Shown here piece by piece: positions 8,087-14,180 of a stretch of DNA of 14,180 nucleotides (position 1 is the stretch's first letter; every line of letters starts with the position of its first letter). A model generated the notes under the pieces. The model had not been told where the DNA came from. It saw only the letters and a list, made by a program, of their open reading frames with translations, and made no database searches. Both the position numbers and the translations under genes were made by a program. Origin of the DNA: CAZSNH01 sp052388455 (GTDB lineage: Bacteria > Pseudomonadota > Alphaproteobacteria > Rhizobiales > Hyphomicrobiaceae); NCBI GenBank assembly GCA_052388455.1, contig JBQTIA010000043.1, forward strand, positions 1-14,180. The letters run 5' to 3'.

Positions 8087-8587
8087 ATGAGCGAAACGAC
8101 CACCCCATCAGGGCTCGCGACGGCGGACATCACCCGCGTCATGAAGCTGCTGCCGCACCGCTATCCGTTCCTGCTCGTCGACCGCATGTACGACATGAAT
8201 GGCGACGACAGTTGCGTCGGCGTCAAAAACGTAACCATCAACGAGCCGTTTTTTCCGGGCCACTTTCCGCAGTATCCGGTGATGCCCGGAGTGCTGATCA
8301 TCGAGGGGCTGGCGCAGACGGCGGGCGCGCTCTGCGTGCACAGCCTCGGCGAGAACTACCGCGCCGAGCTCGTGTATTTCATGGGGATCGACCGGGCGAA
8401 GTTCCGCAAGCCGGTCGTGCCCGGCGATCAGCTCCACTACCATGTCCGCAAGATCCGCAACCGCGGCCGGGTCTGGCGCTTCTATGGCGAGGCCAAGGTC
8501 GACGGGCAGATCGTCGCCGAGGCCGAAATCAGCGCCATGCTGGCCGACACCGCCGAAGCCCGAGCCTTTGCGAGCAAGAATGGCTGA
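8087..8587 (+). CDS. fabZ: 3-hydroxyacyl-[acyl-carrier-protein] dehydratase FabZ
   Basis: A 166-aa hot-dog-fold dehydratase that removes water from 3-hydroxyacyl-ACP in fatty acid elongation. It competes with LpxA and LpxD for 3-hydroxyacyl-ACP, which explains its place among the lpx genes. LPHRYPFLLVDRM (residues 22-34) and GHFPQYPVMPGVLIIEGLAQ (58-77) are conserved. His59 and Glu73 correspond to the active-site pair. The start has a perfect AGGAGG at 8079-8084, but only 2 nt before the ATG, an unusually tight spacing. The next in-frame ATG (8141, residue 19) would remove part of the N-terminus, so 8087 is preferred. An 84-bp gap separates it from lpxD. Its last 8 bp overlap lpxA. Confidence 0.95.
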   Translation: MSETTTPSGLATADITRVMKLLPHRYPFLLVDRMYDMNGDDSCVGVKNVTINEPFFPGHFPQYPVMPGVLIIEGLAQTAGALCVHSLGENYRAELVYFMGIDRAKFRKPVVPGDQLHYHVRKIRNRGRVWRFYGEAKVDGQIVAEAEISAMLADTAEARAFASKNG

Positions 8588-9386
8588 GAAGAACATCCAT
8601 CCGACGGCCATCGTCGAATCCGGCGCCACGCTCGGAGACGGCGTCAGGATCGGGCCTTACTGTGTGGTCGGTCCGCAGGTCGTGCTCGGCGAAGAGGTGG
8701 AACTCGTCTCCCACGTCGCCGTCGCCGGCAACACCACGATCGGCGCACGAAGCCGGATATTCCCTTTCGCCTCCATCGGGCACGCGCCGCAGGACCTGAA
8801 ATACAAGGGCGAGCCGAACTCGCTCACCATCGGCACCGACTGCATGATCCGCGAAGGCGTGACCATGAATCCGGGCACGCCGCACGGCGGGGCCAAGACC
8901 ACCATCGGAAACAACTGCGCCTTTCTCGCCAATTCGCACGTCGGTCACGACTGTCACGTCGGCAACAACGTCGTGCTGTCGAACAACGTCATGCTCGGCG
9001 GCCACGTCACGATCGGGGATTTCGTCATTTTCGGCGGCGGCGCGGCGGTCATCCAGTTCACGCGAATCGGCCGGCAGGCGTTTCTCGGCGGGATGTCGGG
9101 GCTTGAGAACGACCTCATTCCCTACGGCATGGCGCTCGGCAACCGGGCGCGGCTGGCCGGGCTCAACATCGTCGGCCTCACGCGCCGCGGCTTCTCGCGC
9201 GCCGACATCCACGACATGCGCCGCGCCTATCGGGCGCTCTTCGCCAACGAGGGCACGCTGATGGAGCGGATCGAAGACGTGGCCGACGAATTCAAAGGCC
9301 ACCCGATCGTGCTCGAGATCATCGATTTCATCCGCGCCGGCGGCAAGCGGTCGATCTGCACGCCGCGTGACGTGGCCGAAGGCTGA
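8580..9386 (+). CDS. lpxA: UDP-N-acetylglucosamine acyltransferase LpxA
   Basis: A 268-aa cytoplasmic trimeric enzyme that starts lipid A synthesis by moving a 3-hydroxyacyl chain from ACP to the 3-OH of UDP-GlcNAc. Residues 5-190 are hexapeptide repeats of a left-handed beta-helix, for example IHPTAIVESGATLGDGVRIG. The catalytic His123 sits in NSHVGHDCHVGNN, equivalent to His125 of E. coli. GGMSGLENDLIPYGMALGNR leads into the helical C-terminal domain, which carries LNIVGLTRRGFS and HDMRRAYRALF. The frame stays open upstream to 8442, but ATG 8580 overlaps the fabZ stop by 8 bp and gives exact family length. No clear Shine-Dalgarno is present, consistent with coupling to fabZ translation. The lpxI start follows after 6 bp. 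Confidence 0.97.
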   Translation: MAEKNIHPTAIVESGATLGDGVRIGPYCVVGPQVVLGEEVELVSHVAVAGNTTIGARSRIFPFASIGHAPQDLKYKGEPNSLTIGTDCMIREGVTMNPGTPHGGAKTTIGNNCAFLANSHVGHDCHVGNNVVLSNNVMLGGHVTIGDFVIFGGGAAVIQFTRIGRQAFLGGMSGLENDLIPYGMALGNRARLAGLNIVGLTRRGFSRADIHDMRRAYRALFANEGTLMERIEDVADEFKGHPIVLEIIDFIRAGGKRSICTPRDVAEG

Positions 9387-9392
9387 CCGATC

Positions 9393-10691
9393 ATGTCCGC
9401 CGCTGCTCGCCGCATCGGCATTCTGGCGGGCGGAGGGTCGCTGCCTCTGGAGTTCGCGCGGGCGGCGGCACGGCGCGGGGAGTTGGCTCGGATCGTGGCT
9501 CTCGACGGCGCGGCTGAGCGTGACTTCGCGGACTTTCCTGTCACCCGCGTCGGAATGGGGCAGCTCGGCCGAATGCTGGCGGCCTTTCGCTCCGTGGGCA
9601 CGACACACGTGGTGATCATCGGACCCGCCTTGCGCCCGGACCTGAAGCGCATCCGGCCCGACCTCGGCTTTTTCCGCCATCTGCCGGCAATCCTTCGCAT
9701 TCTCGCGTCCGGTGGCGACGACGGCGTCCTGCGGGGCGTGGTGCGCTTTTTCGAGGCGCAGGGATTTGCCGTCATCGGACCCGCCGACGTGGCGCCCGAG
9801 ACGCTGGCACCCGATGGAGTGCTCTCCGAGCAGCGCCCGGACTCCACCGACACTCGAGACATCGCACGCGGCTTCGAGGTGATCCGCGCTCTCGGCGATC
9901 TCGATGTGGGGCAGGCGGTCATTGTGCATGCCGGCGTCGTCGAGGCCATCGAAGGCGCGGAAGGAACCGACCGCATGCTCCAGCGGGTCGCCGCGTCTCG
10001 CGGTGCGAAGGTGCGCCATGAGCCGGGTCGTGGCGTCCTCGTGAAGCGACCGAAGCCCGGACAGGAGTTGCGCGTCGACATGCCGAGCATCGGACCCGGC
10101 ACGATCACGCGCTCCGCCGAGGCCGGCCTCAGCGGTGTCGCCGTTCTCGCGGGGGGCGTGCTGGTGGCCGAACGCGCGGAACTGGTGCGGCGGGCGGCGG
10201 CCGACGGGCTGTTCGTCATCGGCCTCTCCGACGACGCTGCGGACCGACGCTCAACGCCGTCTCAGGCTCGTCCTGACGACGAGGCACTGACCGTGCTCGG
10301 CCGTTGCCGGCCATCGGCGTCCGACGCTGCCGACGCGGCCACAGCGGTCTCAGTCATGGCGGCGGCTTCGCCTTTCGGCTGCGGAAACGCCGTCGTCGTC
10401 GCGCGTGGCTACGTGCTCGCCGTCGAGGCAGGAGCGGAAGGCGCAGACGGCGTGCTGGACCGCATCGTCGGCCTCGGCCGGCGGGCCGGCTCGCTCCGCA
10501 AGCGGCGCGGCGTGCTGCTGCTGGCAGAAGATGTGCCGCTCGATGCCGCGATCATCGCCAAGGCCCTGTTCACGCCGCTCAGCGGCATCATCGTGACCGG
10601 CGGGACGGCTGCGGCTGACCTGCGGTCGTCTGTCATAGCGATGTGCGACGCGGCTGGGATATTCATGGCCACGCGCCGCATCGGCCACTAG
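9393..10691 (+). CDS. lpxI: UDP-2,3-diacylglucosamine pyrophosphatase LpxI with an extra duplicated C-terminal domain
   Basis: A 432-aa protein. Residues 1-278 form a complete LpxI, the enzyme that hydrolyses UDP-2,3-diacylglucosamine to lipid X and UMP in most alphaproteobacteria. The visible landmarks are GILAGGGSLPLEF near the start, ASGGDDGVLRGVVRFFEAQG (about 110-129), GQAVIVHAGVVEAIEGAEGT (173-192) and KRPKPGQELRVDMPSIGPGT (225-244). The family is normally about 270-290 residues. Here a low-complexity linker (about 279-330) and another 102 residues follow. Residues 331-432 resemble residues 173-278: GNAVVVARGYVLAVEAGAEG mirrors the first copy, and LSGIIVTGGT mirrors LSGVAVLAGGV. The second copy lacks the KRPKPGQELRVD segment and is probably not catalytic. 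GAAGG-type ribosome-binding bases (GAAGG, 9378-9382) lie about 10 bp before the ATG. The TAG stop is shared with the edge of an inserted element. Confidence 0.93.
   Translation: MSAAARRIGILAGGGSLPLEFARAAARRGELARIVALDGAAERDFADFPVTRVGMGQLGRMLAAFRSVGTTHVVIIGPALRPDLKRIRPDLGFFRHLPAILRILASGGDDGVLRGVVRFFEAQGFAVIGPADVAPETLAPDGVLSEQRPDSTDTRDIARGFEVIRALGDLDVGQAVIVHAGVVEAIEGAEGTDRMLQRVAASRGAKVRHEPGRGVLVKRPKPGQELRVDMPSIGPGTITRSAEAGLSGVAVLAGGVLVAERAELVRRAAADGLFVIGLSDDAADRRSTPSQARPDDEALTVLGRCRPSASDAADAATAVSVMAAASPFGCGNAVVVARGYVLAVEAGAEGADGVLDRIVGLGRRAGSLRKRRGVLLLAEDVPLDAAIIAKALFTPLSGIIVTGGTAAADLRSSVIAMCDAAGIFMATRRIGH
10383..10688 (+). other. Second, diverged copy of the LpxI C-terminal domain
   Basis: Encodes LpxI residues 331-432, aligned by eye with residues 173-278 (9909-10226). 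Shared positions include G-AV-V--G-V-A-E-GAEG-D--L-R near the start, RRGVLL against GRGVLV, LSGIIVTGG against LSGVAVLAGG, and a C-terminal A--G-F helix-strand pair. A gap of roughly 10 residues removes the segment that precedes the conserved VDMP in copy 1. The nucleotide sequences are well diverged, so this is an old in-frame duplication rather than an assembly artefact. Confidence 0.75.
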
Positions 10692-10984
10692 CCCGACCTA
10701 TGCACCAGAACGCGACCGCGATCGCGCGAACGTGCGTCGATCCCCGGCGACGATTGGCTAATCGCGTCGCTTTGCCTAGGGTTGAGCCTTGCGCCGCCGT
10801 GGGCGGCCACGGGCGTGCGATCCCGTCCAAGCGAAGCTTGGCTTCGCCAAGACGGGCGGGGTGAATTTGACGCCTCGCGGCGTCGAAACGCTTGTCCGAT
10901 GCGACGGCATCGAACTGCGCGCTTCTCCTAGCGTACCGCCAAATTCACCTCCGTCGCGGCCGTGTTCTGGTGCATAGGTCGGGC
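10691..10984. mobile_element. MITE-like element with long terminal inverted repeats and TA flanks
   Basis: A 294-bp non-coding segment. A perfect 24-bp inverted repeat joins 10688-10711 to 10964-10987, beginning CTAGCCCGACCTATGCACC. With a few mismatches the pairing continues inward to about 10721/10954. If the ends are G10691 and C10984, the element is flanked by TA on both sides (10689-10690 and 10985-10986), inside CTAG. IS630-type elements duplicate TA and prefer CTAG, so a non-autonomous relative is plausible. The interior folds further: GCGACGATT/AATC-GC-GTCGC (10747-10770), CCCGTC...GACGGG (10822-10856), GACGCC/GGCGTC (10869-10884), CGATGC/GCATCG (10897-10912) and GGTGAATTTG/CAAATTCACC (10860-10869 with 10940-10949). 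No transposase or credible ORF is present. It could instead be a structured RNA or extragenic repeat. Confidence 0.65.
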
Positions 10985-10995
10985 TAGACCACGAT

Positions 10996-11022
10996 CGCTT
11001 CGGCCCTTATCAGTCCGAAGCG
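10996..11022. repeat. 8-bp inverted repeat between the MITE-like element and lpxB
   Basis: CGCTTCGG (10996-11003) and CCGAAGCG (11015-11022) form a perfect 8-bp stem with an 11-nt loop. No T-run follows. It may be a remnant of a repetitive element or a weak transcription pause site in the lpxI-lpxB gap. Nothing more can be said from sequence. Confidence 0.35.
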
Positions 11023-11049
11023 TGAATCGACGGTCTCATCAATACTTTG

Positions 11050-11086
11050 GAGCGTGATTGCGATTCAAAGAAAAGCAATCACGCTC
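11050..11086. repeat. 12-bp palindromic hairpin immediately upstream of the lpxB ribosome-binding site
   Basis: GAGCGTGATTGC (11050-11061) and GCAATCACGCTC (11075-11086) are perfect inverted repeats around a 13-nt A-rich loop. One more outer pair, and a G-T, is possible with 11087-11088. The lpxB Shine-Dalgarno AGGAG begins at 11088, directly after the stem. Palindromes opening GAGCxTGAT are, to my recollection, common as repetitive extragenic elements in Hyphomicrobiales. This copy may be one of them, or it may affect lpxB translation through its position. Confidence 0.6.
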
Positions 11087-11097
11087 TAGGAGCAGAC

Positions 11098-12339
11098 ATG
11101 ACGCACGAGGAGGAGAGGACGCCGCCGGGCACGCCCGCGCCGATGCGCCGTGCCGGCGGCGGCGTCGCAAGCCGCGATCTCCGGTTGTTCCTGATCGCCG
11201 GCGAACATTCCGGTGATGCCCTCGGCGGCAAACTGATGGAGGCGATGAACCGGCGGCTGCGCGGGCGCGTGCGCTATCTGGGCGTTGGCGGGACCGCGAT
11301 GCAGCGCCACGGCCTGACGTCGCAATTCGATATCGAGGAGGTGGCGGTCATGGGGCCGCTGTCGATCCTCCCGCGCCTTCCGCGCATCGTCAGACGCGTC
11401 TACGGGACGACGGCCGCGGCCATCGCCGCCGAGCCCGATTGCGTCGTCATTATCGACAGCCCCGAGTTCACCCATCGCATCGCCAAGCGCGTGCGCAAGC
11501 GCAATCCGCTCATCCCCATCGTCAACTATGTGTCTCCGCAGGTCTGGGCCTGGCGCCCCGGCCGTGCCAGGCGCATGCGATGGTACATCGACGAGACGAT
11601 GGCGCTGCTGCCGTTCGAGCCCGACGCCTACGCGCGGCTCGAAGGACCGGCGTGCACTTATGTCGGTCATCCGCTGATCGAGCGCGCGAGCGAGATGCGC
11701 GAGGCCGATCCGGGGCCGCTCGCTGTAAAGCTCGCCTTGCAGCCCGACCGTCCGGTGCTGCTGGTGCTGCCCGGCAGCCGCGCGTCAGAAGTGGGCCGGC
11801 TGATGGAGCCGTTCGGCGCGGCGATTGCGCGGGCGGGCGAGCGTGTCGGTCCGATCCAGGTGCTGATCCCCGCAGTCGCCTCGGTGCGAGAGCTGATCGA
11901 GAAGCAGTGCGCGGGCTGGCCGTCGAAACCACATCTGATCGACGGCGATGTCGATCGCTTCCGGGCCTACAAGATGGCGAGTGCCGCGCTGACGGCGTCG
12001 GGCACCGCGACGCTGGAGCTGGCCCTTGCACAGGTGCCCGCGGTCGTCGCCTACAAGGTCGACGCGGTCGCCGCGCAGCTCCGTTTTCTGCTCGAGGTGC
12101 CGTCGATCGTGCTCGCCAATCTCGTGCTCGGCTCGAACGTCTATCCGGAATACATCCAGGAAGCGGCGACCGCAGAGAATCTCGCCAACGCCGTCGTGCC
12201 GCTGCTTTCCGATAGCGTCGAGCGGCGCGATCAGCTTGCCGGTCTCGCCTCGATAGAGGTGCGCATGCGAGTCGACGGCGCCAGTCCCAGCGACGCCGCC
12301 GCGGACGTCGTGCTCCGGCATGCCATGAGAAGGGGTTAG
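11098..12339 (+). CDS. lpxB: Lipid-A-disaccharide synthase LpxB
   Basis: A 413-aa membrane-associated GT-B glycosyltransferase (family GT19) that joins lipid X to UDP-2,3-diacylglucosamine, releasing UDP and forming the beta-1,6 disaccharide of lipid A. It thus uses the product of LpxI. Visible motifs are LFLIAGEHSGDALGGKL (30-46), YLGVGGTAMQRHG (60-72), SPQVWAWRPGR (146-156), LPFEPD (171-176), YVGHPL (188-193), LPGSRASEVGRL (224-235) and ASGTATLELAL further on. An N-terminal extension of about 25 residues precedes the core. The frame is open from a TTG at 11047, but that codon lies in a palindrome. The ATG at 11098 has AGGAG (11088-11092) at 5-nt spacing and is clearly better. The separation of about 400 bp from lpxI is caused mostly by the inserted element. 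Confidence 0.96.
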   Translation: MTHEEERTPPGTPAPMRRAGGGVASRDLRLFLIAGEHSGDALGGKLMEAMNRRLRGRVRYLGVGGTAMQRHGLTSQFDIEEVAVMGPLSILPRLPRIVRRVYGTTAAAIAAEPDCVVIIDSPEFTHRIAKRVRKRNPLIPIVNYVSPQVWAWRPGRARRMRWYIDETMALLPFEPDAYARLEGPACTYVGHPLIERASEMREADPGPLAVKLALQPDRPVLLVLPGSRASEVGRLMEPFGAAIARAGERVGPIQVLIPAVASVRELIEKQCAGWPSKPHLIDGDVDRFRAYKMASAALTASGTATLELALAQVPAVVAYKVDAVAAQLRFLLEVPSIVLANLVLGSNVYPEYIQEAATAENLANAVVPLLSDSVERRDQLAGLASIEVRMRVDGASPSDAAADVVLRHAMRRG

Positions 12340-12415
12340 GTTACAGGTTTCACAGGGGCAGCAAGCTGCGCACCCTGTAACCTGTCCCCTATAACCTAAA
12401 TCCTATCACCTACGC
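12338..12415. repeat. 14-bp-period repeats and inverted copy at the lpxB/gltA convergent junction
   Basis: The decamer CCTRTMACCT occurs at 12374 (CCTGTAACCT), 12388 (CCTATAACCT) and 12402 (CCTATCACCT), exactly 14 bp apart. An inverted copy, AGGTTACAGG, lies at 12338-12347 and pairs perfectly with the 12374 copy across a 26-nt loop, which itself contains GCAGC-AA-GCTGC. The array starts within the lpxB stop and ends over the gltA stop. Its position between convergent genes suggests a bidirectional terminator or 3'-end structure. There is no T-run. Confidence 0.55.
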
Positions 12416-13726
12416 CTTCGGGAATTCGCGGCGCGGTGCGCCGATGTAGAGCTGGCGAGGGCGGCCGATCTTCTGCTCGGGATCCTCGATCATTTCCTTC
12501 CATTGCGCGATCCAGCCGACCGTGCGGGCGACTGCGAACAGCACGGTGAACATCGAGACGGGGAAGCCCATCGCGCGCAGCGTGATGCCGGAATAGAAGT
12601 CGATGTTGGGATAGAGCTTCTTGTCGACGAAATACTCGTCCTGAAGCGCGATGCGCTCCAGCTCCATGGCGACTTTCAGGAGTGGATCGTCGTGGCGGTC
12701 CAGCGCGTCGAGCACCTGATGGCAGGTCTTCTGCATCACCTTCGCGCGCGGGTCGTAGTTCTTGTAGACGCGGTGTCCGAAGCCCATCAGGCGGAAGCCC
12801 GAATTCTTGTCCTTGGCCTTTTTGACGAACTCCGGGATGCGATCGACGGTGCCGATCTCCTCCAGCATATTGAGCGCCGCCTCGTTGGCGCCGCCGTGGG
12901 CCGGTCCCCACAGACACGCGATGCCGGCCGCGATGCAGGCGAACGGATTGGCGCCCGACGAGCCGGCGAGACGCACGGTGGAGGTCGAGGCATTCTGCTC
13001 GTGGTCGGCGTGCAGAATGAAGATGCGGTCGAGCGCGCGCGCCATGATCGGATTGACGACGTAGGGCTCGCAGGGAATGGCGAAGCACATCTGCAGGAAG
13101 TTCGACGTGTAGTCGAGATCGTTGCGCGGATAGATGAAGGGCTGGCCGATCGAATACTTGTAGGCCATCGCCGCGATGGTCGGCATCTTGGCGATCATGC
13201 GGTTGGTGGCGATGACGCGATGGTCGCCGTTATTGATGTCGGTCGAGTCGTGATAGAAGGCCGACAGCGCGCCGACGACGCCGACCATGACGGCCATCGG
13301 ATGCGCGTCCCGGCGGAAGCCGGTGTAGAAGCGCGTCATCTGCTCGTGGACCATCGTGTGATTGGTGATGGTCTTGCGGAAATTGCGGAACTCGTCGTTG
13401 GTCGGCAGCTCGCCGTTCAGCAGCAGATAGCAGACCGCCAGGAAGTTCGAGTTTTCCGCGAGCTGGTCGATGGGATAGCCGCGGTAAAGCAACTCGCCCT
13501 TGTCGCCATCGATGTAGGTGATGCGCGATGAGCAGTTTGCGGTCGAGGTGAAACCGGGATCGTAGGTGAAACATCCCGTGTCACGGTAGACGGTGCCGAT
13601 GTCGATGACATCGGGGCCGATCGCCCCGCTCCGTACCGGCAGGTCCAGAGATTTTCCGCCAGTCGAAAGCTGCGCCGTCCGCTTCGGCGTCGCGGTCTCG
13701 GTGTGAACCTTGTCCTGAATGGTCAT
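12410..13726 (-). CDS. gltA: Citrate synthase (type II, hexameric form)
   Basis: A 438-aa enzyme that condenses acetyl-CoA with oxaloacetate to citrate, the entry step of the TCA cycle. The catalytic residues by motif are His277 in GPAHGGANEA, His318 in GFGHRVYKNYDPR (the citrate synthase signature) and Asp376 in YPNIDFYSG. ILHADHEQNASTSTVR (237-252) and GSSGANPFACIAAGIACLWG (255-274) are typical of the Gram-negative type II enzyme. The domain before residue 60, with the CFTYDPGF region, is also typical. Length equals the family norm. The start at 13726 has a good ribosome-binding site, GAGGAAGG (complement of 13732-13739). It converges with lpxB, with 70 bp between the stops. The same neighbour is seen in other Hyphomicrobiales, though it has no known functional link to lipid A. 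Confidence 0.97.
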   Translation of the reverse strand: MTIQDKVHTETATPKRTAQLSTGGKSLDLPVRSGAIGPDVIDIGTVYRDTGCFTYDPGFTSTANCSSRITYIDGDKGELLYRGYPIDQLAENSNFLAVCYLLLNGELPTNDEFRNFRKTITNHTMVHEQMTRFYTGFRRDAHPMAVMVGVVGALSAFYHDSTDINNGDHRVIATNRMIAKMPTIAAMAYKYSIGQPFIYPRNDLDYTSNFLQMCFAIPCEPYVVNPIMARALDRIFILHADHEQNASTSTVRLAGSSGANPFACIAAGIACLWGPAHGGANEAALNMLEEIGTVDRIPEFVKKAKDKNSGFRLMGFGHRVYKNYDPRAKVMQKTCHQVLDALDRHDDPLLKVAMELERIALQDEYFVDKKLYPNIDFYSGITLRAMGFPVSMFTVLFAVARTVGWIAQWKEMIEDPEQKIGRPRQLYIGAPRREFPKA

Positions 13727-14080
13727 GGGCGCCTTCCTCGAATGTCTCGTTTGGAGCGCGAAACGGCGGATCGAGGCTGCGCCTCGGCCGACCGCGTCAG
13801 CACGCGATCAATGCTGCACTGCGGCATAGACTAACGGTGTTCCCGCGGGAGGCCAAGGGGAGGAATGGCCGGGGCGAGGTGGAAATTGGTGCGAGGCGAG
13901 GCCCCAGTCGCGGCGATGACTGCGATCCGCTCACGGCGTGCCGAAGCGCTGAGCACCGTCGCCGGTTGCGGCGCGTCGAAACATTTTTCGTGCTTGGCCC
14001 GACCGAGTTCCACCGGGAACAGCGGATGGGGGCGATCCGGGGCAAGGTGGGGACATCAAATCTGGCGACGGGAGAGAGCC
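13727..14080. promoter_or_regulatory. Divergent intergenic region between gltA and the next gene, with a candidate gltA promoter
   Basis: A 354-bp stretch with no credible gene, from which gltA (minus) and the exported-protein gene (plus) diverge, so it should hold both promoters. On the minus strand, TTGGCC (complement of 13851-13856) and TAGTCT (complement of 13828-13833) are 17 bp apart, a weak sigma-70-like pair about 100 bp from gltA. The palindrome TCCCGCGGGA (13841-13850) lies in that spacer. A hairpin CGAGGC/GCCTCG (13772-13786) falls in the expected gltA leader, and GTTCC/GGAAC (14007-14020) lies nearer the plus-strand gene. No convincing plus-strand promoter was seen. Confidence 0.35.
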
Positions 14081-14180
14081 ATGACGACGATCACCAGCAC
14101 CCTCAAGACCAAGACCGCAGCGGCCGCCCTGGCTCTCGGCACCCTCGTTCTTTCGGCCACCGGCGCCTTCGCGGTCGATG
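14081..14180 (+). CDS. Exported protein of unknown function, N-terminal fragment
   Basis: Only 33 codons are in the window. They encode a classical Sec signal peptide: two Lys in MTTITSTLKTKT, a hydrophobic Ala/Leu-rich core, and an Ala-Phe-Ala end that predicts cleavage before Val-Asp. GGAGAG at 14071-14076 gives a good ribosome-binding site with about 6 nt spacing. The mature protein is therefore probably periplasmic or extracellular, but the sequence ends before any domain appears and no function can be assigned. It is transcribed away from gltA. Confidence 0.7.
   Translation, partial: MTTITSTLKTKTAAAALALGTLVLSATGAFAVD

Noticed and set aside
8529..10019. A 496-codon antisense frame across lpxA and lpxI
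   Set aside because: It is the shadow of two genes with clear motifs. Its composition is His/Asp/Arg-rich and typical of antisense GC-bias frames.
10643..10977. Small ORFs inside the lpxI-lpxB gap
   Set aside because: They overlap the inverted-repeat element, are Arg-rich without domains, and lack ribosome-binding sites. The region is better explained as a non-coding element.
12503..13531. A 342-codon plus-strand frame opposite gltA
   Set aside because: gltA on the minus strand has all catalytic residues; the plus-strand product is unstructured low-complexity sequence with no ribosome-binding support.
13797..14045. An 82-codon minus-strand frame in the gltA upstream region
   Set aside because: Its composition is Ser/Arg/Pro-rich, there is no domain or good start signal, and it would occupy the region expected to hold the gltA promoter.

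Overview
The window is a GC-rich chromosomal segment from an alphaproteobacterium, most likely of the order Hyphomicrobiales (Rhizobiales). The gene order frr-uppS-cdsA-dxr-rseP-bamA-lpxD-fabZ-lpxA-lpxI-lpxB, followed by gltA on the opposite strand, is the classic envelope-biogenesis cluster of that order. The use of LpxI rather than LpxH, and the absence of skp/ompH between bamA and lpxD, fit the same group. The genus cannot be fixed from the sequence alone.

Layout. 1-78 is the 3' end of frr. 102-4223 holds uppS, cdsA, dxr and rseP, tightly packed, with a small terminator-like hairpin plus T-run at the dxr/rseP junction. A 215-bp structured leader precedes bamA (4439-6787), and a strong stem-loop follows it. 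lpxD, fabZ, lpxA and lpxI (6941-10691) are co-directional, with short gaps or overlaps. A gap of about 400 bp without a credible gene separates lpxI from lpxB. It holds a 294-bp MITE-like element with long terminal inverted repeats flanked by TA, plus two smaller palindromes. lpxB (11098-12339) converges on gltA (12410-13726, minus strand) across a short junction carrying 14-bp-period repeats. A divergent intergenic region leads to the start of an exported protein cut off by the window end.

How the genes work together. Dxr makes the isoprenoid precursor MEP, UppS builds the undecaprenyl carrier lipid, and CdsA makes CDP-diacylglycerol for phospholipids. LpxA, LpxD, LpxI and LpxB carry out early lipid A steps, and FabZ supplies the (3-hydroxy)acyl-ACP balance these acyltransferases depend on. 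BamA inserts outer-membrane proteins and RseP is the intramembrane protease of envelope stress signalling. GltA is the TCA-cycle citrate synthase.

Most of the window is ordinary housekeeping sequence. Two things stand out. First, LpxI is about 150 residues longer than its family because it carries a second, diverged copy of its own C-terminal domain. Second, the MITE-like element has its boundary exactly in the lpxI stop codon, in a CTAG context, and leaves the stop codon intact. No new multi-gene system was found.
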